A stretch of 64,000 bases of DNA from an uncultured Kiloniellaceae bacterium (lineage in GTDB: Bacteria > Pseudomonadota > Alphaproteobacteria > Kiloniellales > Kiloniellaceae): contig CANMQP010000005.1 in NCBI GenBank assembly GCA_947500035.1, forward strand, positions 496,001 to 560,000, written 5' to 3'. The notes beneath the pieces were generated by a model. That model saw nothing but the letters and a program-made list of their open reading frames with translations. It searched no databases and was not told the origin of the DNA. Made by a program: the position numbers and the translations under genes. This document shows positions 36,671 to 44,737 of the stretch, piece after piece; the first letter of the stretch is position 1; every line of letters starts with the position of its first letter.

Positions 36671-37132
36671 ATGCGGTTTTTTTTGCATGTTTCGACTGCC
36701 GCCCTCGGCGCCTTGAGTGTCTTAGCCGCAAGTGCCGCACTGGCCCATCATGGCTTCGGCGGACGCTATGACCGGAGCACACCGGTCTGGCTTGAAGGTG
36801 TCGTTGAAGACGCGTTCTTCGGTTATCCTCATGCTGAGATCGTGCTTCGGGCCGATAGGGACCCCGATTTGGGCGACTTGCCGGTGACAGCGTCTGAGTT
36901 TGATGCCGGCCTTGCCGTGTATGAAGGCGATGACACCGTCGAGATCGAGTTTCCACCCGTCCAACTGTTCTTTGCGCTCGAAGGACGGATCGATGTTGGC
37001 GATCGGATTGCCGTCATCGTTCTGCGCAACTGCGAACCACCTCACCAGCTGCGTGGGCAATGGGTGCGGCTGGCAGACGGCGAGCAGGTCTTGCGCCGGG
37101 GGACCATGCAGGAAGAGGTTCTGGGCTGTTGA
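36671..37132 (+). CDS. exported DUF6152-like protein
   Basis: The 153-residue precursor has a signal peptide (FFLHVSTAALGALSVLAASAALA) directly followed by HHGFGGRYDRSTPVWLEGVVEDAFFGYPHAEI. The AHHG...YD...G.V...PHA pattern recalls the DUF6152 family, whose function is unknown; the exposed N-terminal His-His after cleavage could bind a metal, which is inference. A single Cys pair (NCEPPHQ and the final C) may form a disulfide. Its stop overlaps the next gene's TTG start (TTGA). Confidence 0.7.
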   Translation: MRFFLHVSTAALGALSVLAASAALAHHGFGGRYDRSTPVWLEGVVEDAFFGYPHAEIVLRADRDPDLGDLPVTASEFDAGLAVYEGDDTVEIEFPPVQLFFALEGRIDVGDRIAVIVLRNCEPPHQLRGQWVRLADGEQVLRRGTMQEEVLGC

Positions 37133-37581
37133 TCTCTGTCTTTGAGCCGGTTTTGTCCGCGGTCGAAGCTTGGTCGGTCTTGCGTTTGGTGCGCACATCA
37201 CCCGTATTCTATCCGCTTGCAAATGCCGCACACATTCTGGCTTTGGCCACTATGTTCGGCGCACTCGCCGTTCACCATTTGGCGCGCTTGCGGATGGGTA
37301 ACGGAATGCCGGCAGTCATTGGCGAGACAACTTTGCCGCTGGCGCGTGTCGCGTTTGCAGGCGTGGCGCTGACAGGTTTGCTCCTCTTCGCCATGCGGGC
37401 GGGCCACTACGCATCGAATCCCGCCATGCAGATCAAAATCACCCTCATTTTCCTGGCCGGGGTCAACGCGTGGATCTACCACAAAACGAGGCGTAGCAAA
37501 ATTGCCCGGATCACCGCGTTATTGTCGCTGGCCCTTTGGACACTGGTGCTGCTCGCGGGTCGTTGGATCGGCTTTGTTTGA
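37129..37581 (+). CDS. small integral membrane protein (DUF6644-like)
   Basis: Four or five membrane segments in about 150 residues: SPVFYPLANAAHILALATMFG, TTLPLARVAFAGVALTGLLLFAM, IKITLIFLAGVNAWIYH, and a last segment ending LVLLAGRWIGFV. The His in the first segment (AAHIL) is of the kind seen in heme or quinone-linked DUF6644/DUF2214 proteins. No ATG fits; TTG 37129 overlaps the previous stop and has GGAAGAGG 12 nt upstream, so translational coupling is likely. Last gene of the LysR-linked set. Confidence 0.7.
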   Translation: MISVFEPVLSAVEAWSVLRLVRTSPVFYPLANAAHILALATMFGALAVHHLARLRMGNGMPAVIGETTLPLARVAFAGVALTGLLLFAMRAGHYASNPAMQIKITLIFLAGVNAWIYHKTRRSKIARITALLSLALWTLVLLAGRWIGFV

Positions 37582-37798
37582 TCGCTTGAATTCGAAACGC
37601 AGGGCACGCCTGTGACGATGTTCCTGAGCTGACATTGGTTGCGGCGCGGAAAATCGACAATACAGGCGCAAAGCTGTGACGTGAGGCCTTGGATCAGAAT
37701 AGAAATCGCAGATCCATGGTCTTTGTCCCAAGATCCGGATCCAATCTCTCTCTCAGGGTTAGAGCAGGCTTACTGCTTGGATTCAATGATCCGCGCGG
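37582..37798. other. intergenic region, convergent genes
   Basis: Lies between the ends of the membrane-protein gene and marR. Nothing further is recognisable, and no strong terminator hairpin was seen. Confidence 0.3.
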
Positions 37799-38305
37799 TC
37801 AGATCTCCGCCCGCTCATCTGCCGGAATGGGGCAGTTGGTGCAGACGCGATTATCGCACAGGCGACAGAGCGTGCGGCGGTCGTTGGCGGTCGTCTCCAT
37901 TGAAGACAGCATCTTGTGCAGCAGCGCCGCAAGGGTCTCCTGCTCCAGGGCGGTCAGCGGGGTCAGCAGGGGCCGGATGGCGGCGAGGCGTCCCTTGAGG
38001 AGGTCCTCGCGCAGAGCCATGCCCCGCTCGCTGAGGTAAAGCGCGATCGTCCGTTTGTCCCGCCCCTTGCGGCGCTCGACGAGGCCATCGGCGACGAGCC
38101 GATCGACGAGGCGCACGCTGCCCGGATGGGACAAGCCGAGAATCTGCCGCAGCTGATCGTTGGAGGGGCCGGAGCCGTATCCGATGACAACCAGTGCCGC
38201 GGGGGTTTCACCGCCGTGACGAAGGATGTCACGCGCCGCGTCTCCGATGCGGTCGGCGACAGCGAGCCCGACGACACCAAGCAAATTAGCGGTACGGTCG
38301 ATCAT
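37799..38305 (-). CDS. MarR-family regulator with C-terminal cysteine cluster
   Basis: The 168-residue protein has the MarR winged helix (NDQLRQILGLSHPGSVRLVDRLVADGLVERRKGRDKRTIALYLS) and a C-terminal CxxC-x4-CxxC motif: C147, C150, C155 and C158. The four Cys could hold a metal or act as a redox switch. ATG 38305 was chosen over the longer frame to 38476, which would run through its own promoter. Operators at 38318 and 38351 and again at 40565 suggest self-control and control of two neighbours. Confidence 0.88.
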   Translation of the reverse strand: MIDRTANLLGVVGLAVADRIGDAARDILRHGGETPAALVVIGYGSGPSNDQLRQILGLSHPGSVRLVDRLVADGLVERRKGRDKRTIALYLSERGMALREDLLKGRLAAIRPLLTPLTALEQETLAALLHKMLSSMETTANDRRTLCRLCDNRVCTNCPIPADERAEI

Positions 38306-38317
38306 GCGTGACAGTTT

Positions 38318-38334
38318 ATGTGCGGCGCGCACGA
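38318..38334 (-). promoter_or_regulatory. operator in the marR promoter (imperfect copy)
   Basis: ATGTGCGGCGCGCACGA is a variant of the 17-bp palindrome ATGTGCG-N3-CGCACAT. On the - strand it is directly followed by CATAAA, a likely -10, with TTGAAA upstream of it as -35, so the regulator would block its own promoter. Confidence 0.6.
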
Positions 38335-38343
38335 ATTTCAACT

Positions 38344-38371
38344 TGACAATATGTGCGCAGCGCACATGATT
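38344..38371 (+). promoter_or_regulatory. promoter with MarR-type operator for the DUF3237 gene
   Basis: A perfect -35 TTGACA (38344-38349), 16 nt, and -10 CATGAT (38366-38371). The perfect palindrome ATGTGCGC-A-GCGCACAT (38351-38367) fills the spacer and reaches into the -10. The same layout recurs on the - strand at 40562-40589. Binding there would block RNA polymerase. Confidence 0.75.
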
Positions 38372-38474
38372 GGCGAAGTGGCTTGGCGGTGACCTCATGG
38401 CGCCGTCGCGGGGCGGCATCACGGGGCGGAGGGCGCCAAACCGAATTGAATGTGACCAGTGCGGAGGGCAATTC

Positions 38475-39089
38475 ATGCCGGATACGATACGTAGAAGTAT
38501 GTTTGTCGGCGCGGGACTTTATGCGGCAAGCGCGCTTGTTGGGCGTGGCAATGCTCACACCCTGAACCCGGGCGCGGGTGGCCTGACACTCGACGCCGCC
38601 GGTTGGGACGCGAACAGCCCTCCCGAGTTGGAGTTCTTGTTTGAGGCGCGTGTCCAGCTTCACCTGCCGCCGATGGACGTAGGGCCGACACCCGAAGGAA
38701 ATCGCCTTATCTTTCTCGTAAAGGGCGGTACGTTCGAAGGCCCCCACCTGCGCGGGCGCGTCGTGCCGGACGCAGGGGCGGACTGGGTGCGCGTCCGGCC
38801 AGATGGGACGGGCGTCCTGGATGTACGCTTCTCCCTGGAGACACACGACAACGCGTTGCTTTATGTCCATTGGCACGGGCGGTTCTGGTCGGCGCCGGAA
38901 GAGGCCGAGTATGCAACCGACCTCGAAAAACCGGACGACCCGGCAGGGGCATGGCGCTACTACTTCCGCGCAGCACCGCAATTCGAGACCGGCGACTCCC
39001 GCTACGCATGGCTCAATAACATCATCGCCGTGACCAAGTCCTGGACAGGCGACGGCGGCCCGATCCATCGCGTTTTTGCTGTGAAGTAG
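38475..39089 (+). CDS. DUF3237 family protein with N-terminal export-like segment
   Basis: The 204-residue protein has DUF3237 features: ITLIFLVKGGTFEGP-like segment GGTFEGPHLRGRV, GADWVRVRPDGTGVLDVRF, ALLYVHWHGR and YYFRAAPQFETGDSRYAWLNNI. Function of the family is unknown. The N-terminus MPDTIRRSMFVGAGLYAASALVGRGNA resembles a short Tat or Sec signal, unusual for a family usually seen as cytoplasmic. ATG 38475 follows GGAGGGCAATTC. About 95 nt lie between its MarR-type promoter and the start. Confidence 0.82.
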   Translation: MPDTIRRSMFVGAGLYAASALVGRGNAHTLNPGAGGLTLDAAGWDANSPPELEFLFEARVQLHLPPMDVGPTPEGNRLIFLVKGGTFEGPHLRGRVVPDAGADWVRVRPDGTGVLDVRFSLETHDNALLYVHWHGRFWSAPEEAEYATDLEKPDDPAGAWRYYFRAAPQFETGDSRYAWLNNIIAVTKSWTGDGGPIHRVFAVK

Positions 39090-39228
39090 CGCGGCCCTGA
39101 TGGCCGCGTTGATCGTCCTCCGCGCTTGCCCCGGCTGCCCAAAATGGCTCGCATGAAGGCGTAAACGACGGCAAAATCGAGGACTGATATGCATCGAAAT
39201 CGCCGGATGGCTTAGGCAGTGAAGCTCA

Positions 39229-39882
39229 ATGTCGCCGGGCAGGCTGCATCTCGTTCATCTGAAGAGATTTCAGAAACAGCAATTCGGTTGGTGTACAAGC
39301 ATGCATGACGCTCGACACATGGTGCGATACGCGCTCTTTCCGACTCGGCTCGGCGACTGCGGCATTGCCTGGCGCAATGACAGGGTCGTCGCAACGCGTC
39401 TTCCGGACAAAAGCTCCGCTGACACCATCCACCGTCTGGCCGCGCGGACAGGCGGGACGAGGGGCGAGCCGCCGATCGCAATTCGTCGCGCCATCGCGTC
39501 GATGACCGCTCTGCTCGCGGGTGAACGGACGGATCTCACCCACATTCTCTGCGACTTTGGTGGGATCGATGCGTTTGCGGCTCAAGTCTATAGCGCAACG
39601 CGCGCGATCCCGGCCGGCGAGACAGCGACCTACGGCGCCATCGCGTCGCAACTCGGCGACAAACAGCTTGCCCGCAACGTCGGACAGGCGCTTGGCCGAA
39701 ACCCCTTACCGATCATCGTGCCGTGCCATCGTGTCATCGGCGCGGGCGGCAGACTGACCGGCTTTTCGGCGGCTGGCGGTGTCGCGACGAAGCTTAAGAT
39801 GCTGGCGATCGAAGGTGCGCAGCTCGGTAGTGCGCCGAGGCTGTTCGATGACCTCCCGCTGGCGGCAAAGACGCCAAGGTGA
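39229..39882 (+). CDS. ogt: methylated-DNA--protein-cysteine methyltransferase
   Basis: Transfers alkyl groups from O6-alkylguanine to its own Cys. The C-terminal domain has the HTH region AFAAQVYSATRAIPAGETATYGAIASQLG and the active site IIVPCHRVIG, with RLTGFSAAGGVATKLKML after it. ATG 39229 gives 217 residues; ATG 39301 or 39319 (MVRYALFPT) would match the domain start better, so the first 24-30 residues are doubtful. The gene lies between two genes controlled by the shared MarR-type operator but has no copy of its own. Confidence 0.85.
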   Translation: MSPGRLHLVHLKRFQKQQFGWCTSMHDARHMVRYALFPTRLGDCGIAWRNDRVVATRLPDKSSADTIHRLAARTGGTRGEPPIAIRRAIASMTALLAGERTDLTHILCDFGGIDAFAAQVYSATRAIPAGETATYGAIASQLGDKQLARNVGQALGRNPLPIIVPCHRVIGAGGRLTGFSAAGGVATKLKMLAIEGAQLGSAPRLFDDLPLAAKTPR

Positions 39883-39971
39883 CGCTCTTCGACCTTCGCC
39901 CAGTTGTGAGAGTGCGCCGGACTGTCTCGCGTCGCGGCGCTACCTCTCCTGCGAGGCCGGGCTGGGGAGCG

Positions 39972-40553
39972 TTACAGGGTCAAGGTCACCACCCACTTGT
40001 GCTTGCCGATCTTCCGGGACCGCTCGAAGCCGAGACGCTCGAAGGTCGAGAGCGTTCCGTTGAAGAGGAATGCGGGCGAAGCCTTTCGGCCCTCGATATC
40101 TTCCGGGTATCCCTCGATGCGCCCGCCGCCCAGCTTCCTGATCTGCCCGATCGCACCCTCTAGCGCGGCGGACGCAACGCCGGTGCCGCGATGGCCCTTA
40201 CCGGAAAAGAAGCAGGTTATCCGCCAGTCGGGGAGCGTAGGATCGGCGGCCAGATAGGCACGCTGGTTATGGATTCGCGGAAGCTCGTCCGGCGATCCGA
40301 ACTGACACCAGCCGACGCAGTCCTTACCATGAAAGACCAGCGAGGCATGCGCCCGTCCTTCCCGAACGCGGCATTCCTTCGCCTTGCGTTTTTCCGCCGG
40401 GGAGCTGCCCGAACCTTCTTCCTTCCCGTGATACCACATGCACCAGCAGCCGCCCCAGACACCGTTGTTGGCCTCGACCAGATGTTCGAAGTCCGGCCAG
40501 GTCTCGGCATCGAGTGCTCTCGCTTCATATTTTGGTACGGGTTTTCCAGGCAT
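39972..40553 (-). CDS. GNAT-family N-acetyltransferase
   Basis: The 193-residue protein has the acetyl-CoA-binding motif FSGKGHRGTGVASAALEGAIGQIR and YEARALDAETWPDFEHLVEANNGVWGGCWCMWYH at the N-terminus, typical of a GNAT subgroup with a Trp/Cys-rich start. Substrate unknown. It begins only 8 nt after the -10 box, so the message is nearly leaderless. The promoter contains the 17-bp MarR-type palindrome. Confidence 0.85.
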   Translation of the reverse strand: MPGKPVPKYEARALDAETWPDFEHLVEANNGVWGGCWCMWYHGKEEGSGSSPAEKRKAKECRVREGRAHASLVFHGKDCVGWCQFGSPDELPRIHNQRAYLAADPTLPDWRITCFFSGKGHRGTGVASAALEGAIGQIRKLGGGRIEGYPEDIEGRKASPAFLFNGTLSTFERLGFERSRKIGKHKWVVTLTL

Positions 40554-40561
40554 CAGCGACC

Positions 40562-40589
40562 ATTATGTGCGTAACGCACATATCGTCAA
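40562..40589 (-). promoter_or_regulatory. promoter with MarR-type operator for the GNAT gene
   Basis: On the - strand, TTGACG (40584-40589) and CATAAT (40562-40567) are 16 nt apart. Between and overlapping them lies the perfect palindrome ATGTGCGT-A-ACGCACAT (40565-40581). The layout is the same as at 38344-38371, though the two lie about 2.2 kb apart on opposite strands. Confidence 0.75.
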
Positions 40590-41212
40590 GCTGAAAATCC
40601 TGCATGCCATACCTCGCGATGGCTCTGTTTGGAGCGGCGCCGCGCAACGCCGGCGAGGCCGATCAACCCGAGCCCCATGAGCGCCAGTGTGCCGGGTTCA
40701 GGCACAGCCAGCGTGGTGGTTCTGCGGGTTGCCGTCAGGGTCGACTCCCCGATGGGGATCGTCGTGCTGCGGGGATCGAGTACACCATCGATACAGAAGC
40801 CTTGAAGTAAGTTACCGCTGACAAAGCCAAATCCCGGCATTGGGCAATCCGCTCCTTGGCGACTGGTGTTCCAGAGTTGTCCGCCGCGGCTTTCAGAAGG
40901 TCCGCCGACGACGAACGCCTCAAAAAAAGAGTCGAAGTTGAAATTCAGCGTGCCGAAGAGACCATCTGCCAGATTGACGCTTCCGAATGACGCGCCATTC
41001 AGGAAGCCCTCGAAGGAAAAGGTTAGAAGATCGCCCGCATTTTTGATGCGTTTCCGGGGGTTGCCGTCGTCGAAGCTGAATTCCCCGGTCATGCTGTAGC
41101 CGTTCTCGCCGGTCCAGCTGATGTCGTAACTGATCGGAACGGCCTTGGCGGGCAGTGAGAGGAGCAAAGCCGTGAAGGCAATTGCCGCTGCGGCGCAGTG
41201 AGTGAGTTTCAT
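40586..41212 (-). CDS. PEP-CTERM sorting domain protein, exported
   Basis: The 208-residue precursor has a signal peptide (CAAAAIAFTALLLSLPAKA) and a C-terminal sorting signal beginning VPEPGTLALMGLGLIG (residue 170), a hydrophobic stretch, then ARRRSK. The mature domain (ISYDISWTGENGYSMTGEFSFDD) is beta-rich with a single Cys pair. PEP-CTERM signals are processed by exosortase; no exosortase gene is in this window. The tail after RRR runs 14 residues further than usual. ATG follows GGGGGATCCAAA. Its 3' end overlaps the GNAT promoter. Confidence 0.85.
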   Translation of the reverse strand: MKLTHCAAAAIAFTALLLSLPAKAVPISYDISWTGENGYSMTGEFSFDDGNPRKRIKNAGDLLTFSFEGFLNGASFGSVNLADGLFGTLNFNFDSFFEAFVVGGPSESRGGQLWNTSRQGADCPMPGFGFVSGNLLQGFCIDGVLDPRSTTIPIGESTLTATRRTTTLAVPEPGTLALMGLGLIGLAGVARRRSKQSHREVWHAGFSA

Positions 41213-41773
41213 TTTGGATCCCCCAATTCATACTCAAATTTCACGAGACGGATGATGTCCTGCCTGCGCGACGGCTGACCTCCTTACCCAGGTGCCATGT
41301 TTACTGGGATGTCACGCCAGCGCCGAGGTTCCGCCGAACTGGAGAAGAGGCTTAGGAGAAAGCCTGAAGGATTGATAGATGCGCACCGCACTTTGTCCGA
41401 AACGTGCTCAATTTTGTCCGAAATGCGCGCAGGCCGACCCAAAACGGAGCCACGAAGCCAGAGTCCGCGGCGGCGTTTGCGGGAGAGGCGGCGGAAAAAG
41501 AGAGCCGTAGTCGCGCCCAACCTGGCAGGCTTCAAACCAGCCTGGCAGACCTCAAGGGAACAACTGCTGCATCAGGTGAGCCGGACTAAATCGGGTCTGC
41601 TCCAAGACACTCGACGTGCATTTTGCTTTTCCTGAAGCAGAGATCTGTCGCTCAACTCAGAATAAGCAAGTTTAATCGTTTTTTATGGATAACGACGTAA
41701 AACCACAGTGAGAAAAACACTTGTTTTCTTTGTTGATTTTGAAGAACAGATAGTGCGCGAACCAGAGTTACAC
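41213..41773. other. long non-coding stretch upstream of the PAS gene
   Basis: A region of about 560 nt with no supported gene. It contains two copies of TTTGTCCGAAA (41392-41402 and 41413-41423), 21 bp apart, and an AT-rich stretch near 41660-41710 that could hold the PAS gene promoter. Open frames at 41284-41535 (-) and 41297-41635 (+) are Arg-rich and unlike proteins. Confidence 0.45.
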
Positions 41774-42274
41774 ATGCTGAATCAGCCTCTGCATGCGATC
41801 AAGAAGTCCTCGCTCGGACCCGTCGTCGCTCAATCCTCACAGTTTATTTCACCCCTGATCGATGATGCCTTCGCCCATTGGCAGGATCATAAAGGCAGGG
41901 AGCCCCTCCCGCGGCTTGGTCATCTCGTTTCCAAGTCCCCACCGGGTTTTTGGCCTTACACGATCGTTTTGGATGTCGCCGATAACGATTACTGCGCGCG
42001 ATATGTGGGCGCGAAATCTGCCCAGACCTACGGCGATCTGCGTGACAGATACCTCTCGGAACTTCCGTCACCGCTGAAAGAGCGTGTGGCCGACTTGCTT
42101 GATACCTGCGCAGGGAAGCGGGCGCCCATCTACGCGTTCTGGCCGAGAAGCGCTGTCAGGGGACAACCCTTCGTCGGCGTGGAAGTTCTTTGTCTTCCCT
42201 GGTCAAAGTCTGGCGACAGCCTCGAGCATATGACCCTTGTGAACGTCAATACTTACGGGAACACACTGACCTAG
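41774..42274 (+). CDS. PAS-domain protein of the PAS_5 (PF07310) type
   Basis: Sensory-type domain protein. The segment FAHWQDHKGREPLPRLGHLVS, then PYTIVLDVADNDYCARYVGAKSAQTYGDLRDRYLSEL, follows the PAS_5 layout found in Rhodospirillales proteins. There is no output domain, so it may act with an unlinked partner. ATG 41774 (MLNQPLHAIKK) gives 166 residues; GTG 41708 would add 22 unlike residues. Neither start has a strong ribosome site. Confidence 0.65.
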   Translation: MLNQPLHAIKKSSLGPVVAQSSQFISPLIDDAFAHWQDHKGREPLPRLGHLVSKSPPGFWPYTIVLDVADNDYCARYVGAKSAQTYGDLRDRYLSELPSPLKERVADLLDTCAGKRAPIYAFWPRSAVRGQPFVGVEVLCLPWSKSGDSLEHMTLVNVNTYGNTLT

Positions 42275-42390
42275 CGAATGGTCAGAAGCAGCATGCGTCC
42301 TGGTAGCGCGCGACCCTGTTTATCGCGTTATCGCGCGAATCTGAGTAATCCCGTGCTCCCACCGGTCCTGACTTGCGATAGAGCCGCCGC

Positions 42391-42585
42391 TCAGATCCGT
42401 TTGTGGCCAAAGGCCTGCATGGCCTTGTCGCGGTGCTGCAGCTCTTCCTTCTTGGATTCAACGGCATCGACCATGCGCAGCTTGCCGGTCCGGTCCCGAA
42501 CCCGTTTGAAACGTTTCAGCTCCTTATCCTGCGCCTTCAGTTTGCTGCGTTCACGCCCCGCCAGTCTTTGAAGATCTCCGGTCAT
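42391..42585 (-). CDS. small charged coiled-coil protein, hypothetical
   Basis: A 64-residue highly charged protein (GRERSKLKAQDKELKRFKRV and ESKKEELQHRDKAMQAF) predicted to be helical. A ribosome site GGGAGC lies about 7 nt before the ATG. No family recognised. It is divergent from array A, whose first copy lies 110 nt upstream. Confidence 0.5.
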   Translation of the reverse strand: MTGDLQRLAGRERSKLKAQDKELKRFKRVRDRTGKLRMVDAVESKKEELQHRDKAMQAFGHKRI

Positions 42586-42694
42586 CGGTCATGCTCCCAG
42601 GCTGGTTGCTCCATTTCCATAAAATACAGTCTACAGTAAGTGGCGCTAAATGCCTTGAGACAAATCAAGGCCGGCCGGTTTCGCTGCGTCCCAC

Positions 42695-42847
42695 TTGCAA
42701 CGATACAGTTCCAGGCAGTTATAACGTTTCAGGAGTAGAAATCTGTAAGGTTTCAACAACGCTGATCTGTTGAGAGCAAAGGCTTCGTATCGTTTCAGGA
42801 TTCTTCATTCTGCTACGTTATAGACTGCGCATATCGTGACGTTACAG
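42695..42847. repeat. array A: six 14-bp palindrome copies at about 24-bp spacing
   Basis: Copies start at 42695 (TTGCAACGATACAG), 42719 (TTATAACGTTTCAG), 42743 (CTGTAAGGTTTCAA), 42785 (TCGTATCGTTTCAG), 42810 (CTGCTACGTTATAG) and 42834 (TCGTGACGTTACAG). Steps are 24, 24, 42, 25 and 24. The array lies 210 nt before the S33 hydrolase start. The rest of 42586-43056 has no supported gene. Confidence 0.8.
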
Positions 42848-43056
42848 GCTCGAGCTCTCGCCAGGTTGCAGATCAGGCGGCTGCGGGATCCGAAGCAAAC
42901 GGGGAGGCGGCATAGCTGCCGTCTTCTATTGCAGCATTGCCAATTCCCCGGCGCGGGCCGGATCTGCTATAGCTCTCACGCCCGACAAACAACAAGCACC
43001 AGAAAAATTATGCCTTCATTCCTTTACCCGCGCGCTTTTCTACGGGGCGTCGCCCG

Positions 43057-44670
43057 GTGAATTTCTCTTCCGACCCTTCCGGGCAGCCCGGTTCGCGGCG
43101 CCTGGGCCGTGGTTCCTGGCTTCCCGCCATCTTATCGGCTCTGTTGCTGATCGCGGCGCTGGTTGGCTATGTCGCCTATTACAACGCCGTGCCCACGGAG
43201 CCGGGCTTTCATGCGCAGGCCTGCTGGTTCAAGACGGATATCGTCGGCGATGCGGAATGCGGCACGCTTGTGGTCCGCGAAAACAGGCAAAGAGCGGACA
43301 GCCGCACCATCGGTCTGCCAGTCGTCATTCTGAAAGCCCAGGGAGAAGAGGCGGAGAAGGGACGGACGCGCGAGCCCATTATCTATCTCACCGGCGGTCC
43401 CGGAGACCGCTTTCCCTTCTCCAGCCAGCGGGACATGGATTCCTGGTCGCTCTGGCGCAAGGATTTCCCGCCGGAGCATGACCTCATCCTGGTCGGTCCG
43501 CGCGGCACCGGCAGGCACGCTGTGGCGTTCGGCTGTCCTGAAATGCGCAACGCGGCGATCAGTGCCGGGGCGCATAGGCCGGGCGATCCGCCGCCGGACA
43601 GCCGCGCGCTCGCGCTTGAAGCCGTCACCGCATGTGCCCGGCGTTTGCAGTCCGAGGGGGTGGACCTGACGGCTTACAACAGCCGCGAAAGCGCGGCGGA
43701 TATTGCCGAACTGCGTCAGGCGCTGGAAATCGAAACTGCGGTTCTCTACGGCGTTTCCTACGGTACACGCTGGGCGCTGAGCATTCTCAGGTATCATCCG
43801 GAAGGCATCGCGGCGGCTATTTTGGACGGTTTGGTGCCGCCCGAAGCCCCGGAAGGCCTCGAGGTAGCAGCCTTTTATCGTGAAAGCCTGCAGCAGGTCT
43901 TCGACGACTGTGCCGCGAGCAGCGGTTGCCGGCGCCAGTTCGGTGATATCGAGCAGCGATACGAGCGCGTGCGGGAAAGCTTGAAGGCGCGCCCCCTCAA
44001 ACTCGCGCTCTCGGAATATCTCGATGCGGACGAACTGAGCGCTCTGGGGGACGCGGAGGGGCGCAGCATCAGCTTTGACGACAGCTGGTTCGGCTGGCTG
44101 CTGTTCGACGCCATTATGGACCGGGGCGTGCCGTTTTTGATTCCTCTCCTGATCGATGATATCGAACAGAAGCGTTTTGCCACCCTGGACGCGCGTTTGC
44201 GCGAGAGCCTGCTGCTGATACTCGAGTCCCAGGCCTATAACTCCTGGGCCATCTATCTTTCCCATATCTGCCGCGATGAGGCCGCGTTCGAGACGCCCGA
44301 GGCGGTGGCCGCGGCGGCGCGGGCGGCGGGTGACCTCGCCTTCATGGTCAAGGACTATGCGCCCAATTACCTCTGCGCCTCTTGGCCGTCCGGACAGGCC
44401 GATCCGTTGGAAAATCAGCCGGTCAGGAGCGCTGTCCCCACCTTGCTGCTGTCGGGGCGTTTCGATCCTCTGACTCCGCCGGTTCTGGCCCAAAGGGCCG
44501 CGGCTCATCTCTCCAACAGCTACCTCTACACCCTCGCAGAGAAAGGCCACGGGGCGCTCTACGATAACGCCTGCGCCCAGCATCTGGTCCGAAGCTTTCT
44601 GAGAAGTTTCAAGCGCCCGACAGAAACCCACTGCCAACCACAAGATCTGGCGGTACCTGCCGGAAACTGA
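43057..44670 (+). CDS. membrane-anchored alpha/beta hydrolase (S33 / TAP-like)
   Basis: The 537-residue protein has an N-terminal membrane segment (LPAILSALLLIAALVGYVAYY, residues 22-42). The hydrolase fold has an oxyanion segment IIYLTGGPGDRFPFS, nucleophile S234 in YGVSYGTRWAL, Asp in LLLSGRFDPLTPP and His in EKGHGALYDNAC. The C-terminal part is like TAP-type peptidase S33 enzymes such as tripeptidyl aminopeptidase. Start is GTG 43057. It is followed after 67 nt by a GNAT gene and is bracketed with it by arrays A and B. Confidence 0.85.
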   Translation: MNFSSDPSGQPGSRRLGRGSWLPAILSALLLIAALVGYVAYYNAVPTEPGFHAQACWFKTDIVGDAECGTLVVRENRQRADSRTIGLPVVILKAQGEEAEKGRTREPIIYLTGGPGDRFPFSSQRDMDSWSLWRKDFPPEHDLILVGPRGTGRHAVAFGCPEMRNAAISAGAHRPGDPPPDSRALALEAVTACARRLQSEGVDLTAYNSRESAADIAELRQALEIETAVLYGVSYGTRWALSILRYHPEGIAAAILDGLVPPEAPEGLEVAAFYRESLQQVFDDCAASSGCRRQFGDIEQRYERVRESLKARPLKLALSEYLDADELSALGDAEGRSISFDDSWFGWLLFDAIMDRGVPFLIPLLIDDIEQKRFATLDARLRESLLLILESQAYNSWAIYLSHICRDEAAFETPEAVAAAARAAGDLAFMVKDYAPNYLCASWPSGQADPLENQPVRSAVPTLLLSGRFDPLTPPVLAQRAAAHLSNSYLYTLAEKGHGALYDNACAQHLVRSFLRSFKRPTETHCQPQDLAVPAGN

Positions 44671-44737
44671 GGCCATATCCGGATACGTACGGGCCGTGGC
44701 TGACAGGCGGCGCGTAGGAGGAAACAGGAGGGAGGCG

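Noticed and set aside
41297-41635. 112-codon Arg-rich open frame upstream of the PAS gene
   Set aside because: Composition unlike proteins of this genome, with a competing frame on the other strand.
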